Positions 63,179 through 64,000 of a stretch of DNA of 64,000 nt are shown here, one piece after another. The notes under the pieces are model-generated. The model made no database searches, had not been told where the DNA came from, and saw nothing but the letters and a program-made list of their open reading frames with translations. The DNA lies in assembly GCA_020744425.1 (NCBI GenBank), contig JAGMUV010000022.1:1116001-1180000 (forward strand). The letters run 5' to 3'. This stretch comes from Dactylonectria macrodidyma. Taxonomy: Eukaryota > Ascomycota > Sordariomycetes > Hypocreales > Nectriaceae. Position 1 is the stretch's first letter, and each line of letters opens with the position of its first letter. The position numbers and the translations under genes were made by a program.

Positions 63179-64000
63179 GATCGACTATATCAACGGATAT
63201 CTCGTCAAACAAGCCAAATGACTTGCCATCTCTTCCACTCACCACAAACGATGGAATTGCGTCGGCATCTCGTCTCCTAGGCTCACAGCCGATGATGATA
63301 GATGTCAAATCGGCTAGCACAAATAGTCTGGAAATGTGGCAGGCCTCACAGGGTACTACTTTTGGCGGAAGCGCGATGCGTGTTTGGGATTTTCCTTTTC
63401 TACATTTGGGCGTTCATGCTTTGGTAGTCCTTTGCTGATCTTCGCCGGTTTTCTTTATGCACATAGTCATTGTTTTCCTTTCCTCTCCTTCGTTCTCGCT
63501 ATTTACCCGTCTTATTCGGTTTTACTTCTGGATGGGGAGTTTGGCGTAATCTATAACTAGCTCTGATCTCACTCAATTCTCGTGAGCGGATAAGCAATGG
63601 AACTCAATTTGTCAACGCTGGCGACGTATCTTGTCCTCATCCGTCGTGCCGTCCTGCATCCCCAAGACTGCTACAGGATTTGTCATGAACTTTCGCCTGG
63701 TGGCCCTCCGCCCTCTACGCTGTGAAATTGACTCAATTTGGCAAAAGACAGGCGAGCTGCAGCCGAAAATGACAAGTCACCCTTTCCCCCGTATCCGTCC
63801 TATGGAGCCGTACCCGGACAGGTGTTCCCAATCGGTTTTGCTATTGGGGTAGGAACTGAGTTGGCTATTGAGCCCCTCCACCATGACCATGATTCCGTAC
63901 GCCAGACTAAGAGCACCAGCATGCGACAAAGCGACCGCCTGGGAGAGTCGGCCGCCCCTTGCTCTACTTAGAATCGCTACCAGACCACCAAAAGATGACG
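63179..64000. other. 3' flank of the NRPS gene
   Basis: About 820 bp with no recognised gene. It should contain the NRPS terminator and 3' untranslated region. Short frames at 63631-63852 and 63738-63971 have no family resemblance. The window ends before another gene is reached. Confidence 0.4.

Noticed and set aside
62873..63028. The 24-bp repeat as a CRISPR array
   Set aside because: The units are directly abutting with no spacers, are in frame and lie in a eukaryotic coding sequence.
25322..63178. Identification as cyclosporin, aureobasidin, KK-1 or clavariopsin synthetase
   Set aside because: Module count or methylation pattern differs from the first two and from what I recall of clavariopsin. 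I do not remember the KK-1 synthetase domain order well enough to claim identity, so only the general type is stated.

Overview
The window looks like the chromosome of a filamentous ascomycete (Pezizomycotina). The reasons are fungal-type short introns in one gene, fungal-restricted protein families (an RTA1-like protein, a JmjC-like protein, fungal extended SDR), a giant intronless nonribosomal peptide synthetase (NRPS), and transposon remnants whose stop codons nearly all fit C-to-T (G-to-A) transitions, the mark of repeat-induced point mutation (RIP). Species cannot be told from the sequence alone.

Layout. 1-2922: no recognisable gene. 2923-10224: a nest of dead transposons, made of two solo LTRs of one family in opposite orientation (each with its own 4-bp target duplication) on either side of a degraded chromodomain Ty3/gypsy element (3543-9834, minus strand; gag, protease, RT, RNase H, integrase and chromodomain all traceable but broken). 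10607-12475: a four-pass membrane protein of unknown function. 12912-13119: a 208-bp TA-flanked MITE. 14018-17035: a large JmjC-like protein that seems to have lost its iron ligands. 18413-19309: an intact NAD-dependent epimerase/dehydratase. 20369-21190: a 5'-truncated RTA1-like gene with two introns. 22346-24360: a decayed hAT transposase. 25322-63178: one open frame of 12,618 codons that fills 59% of the window.

The NRPS has ten elongation-type modules and a terminal condensation-like domain: C*-A-T / C-A-T / C-A-MT-T / C-A-T / C-A-MT-T / C-A-T / C-A-T / C-A-T / C-A-T / C-A-MT-T / CT, 34 domains in all. C* is degenerate. N-methyltransferase domains are in modules 3, 5 and 10. There are no epimerase or thioesterase domains. 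The first adenylation domain has Gly where amino-acid-activating domains have the amine-binding Asp235, so it probably loads an alpha-hydroxy acid (or another acid without an alpha-amine). Modules 2, 5 and 6 share one ten-residue specificity code and modules 7 and 9 share another. The expected product is a ten-unit macrocycle with N-methyl groups at positions 3, 5 and 10, most simply a cyclic depsipeptide of the general type of aureobasidin, KK-1 and clavariopsin. I cannot match it to a known compound.

No transporter, racemase, hydroxy-acid-forming reductase or regulator is seen beside the synthetase on the upstream side. The nearest intact gene, the epimerase/dehydratase, lies 6 kb away behind two gene remnants, so the rest of any cluster probably lies beyond 64 kb or elsewhere in the genome.
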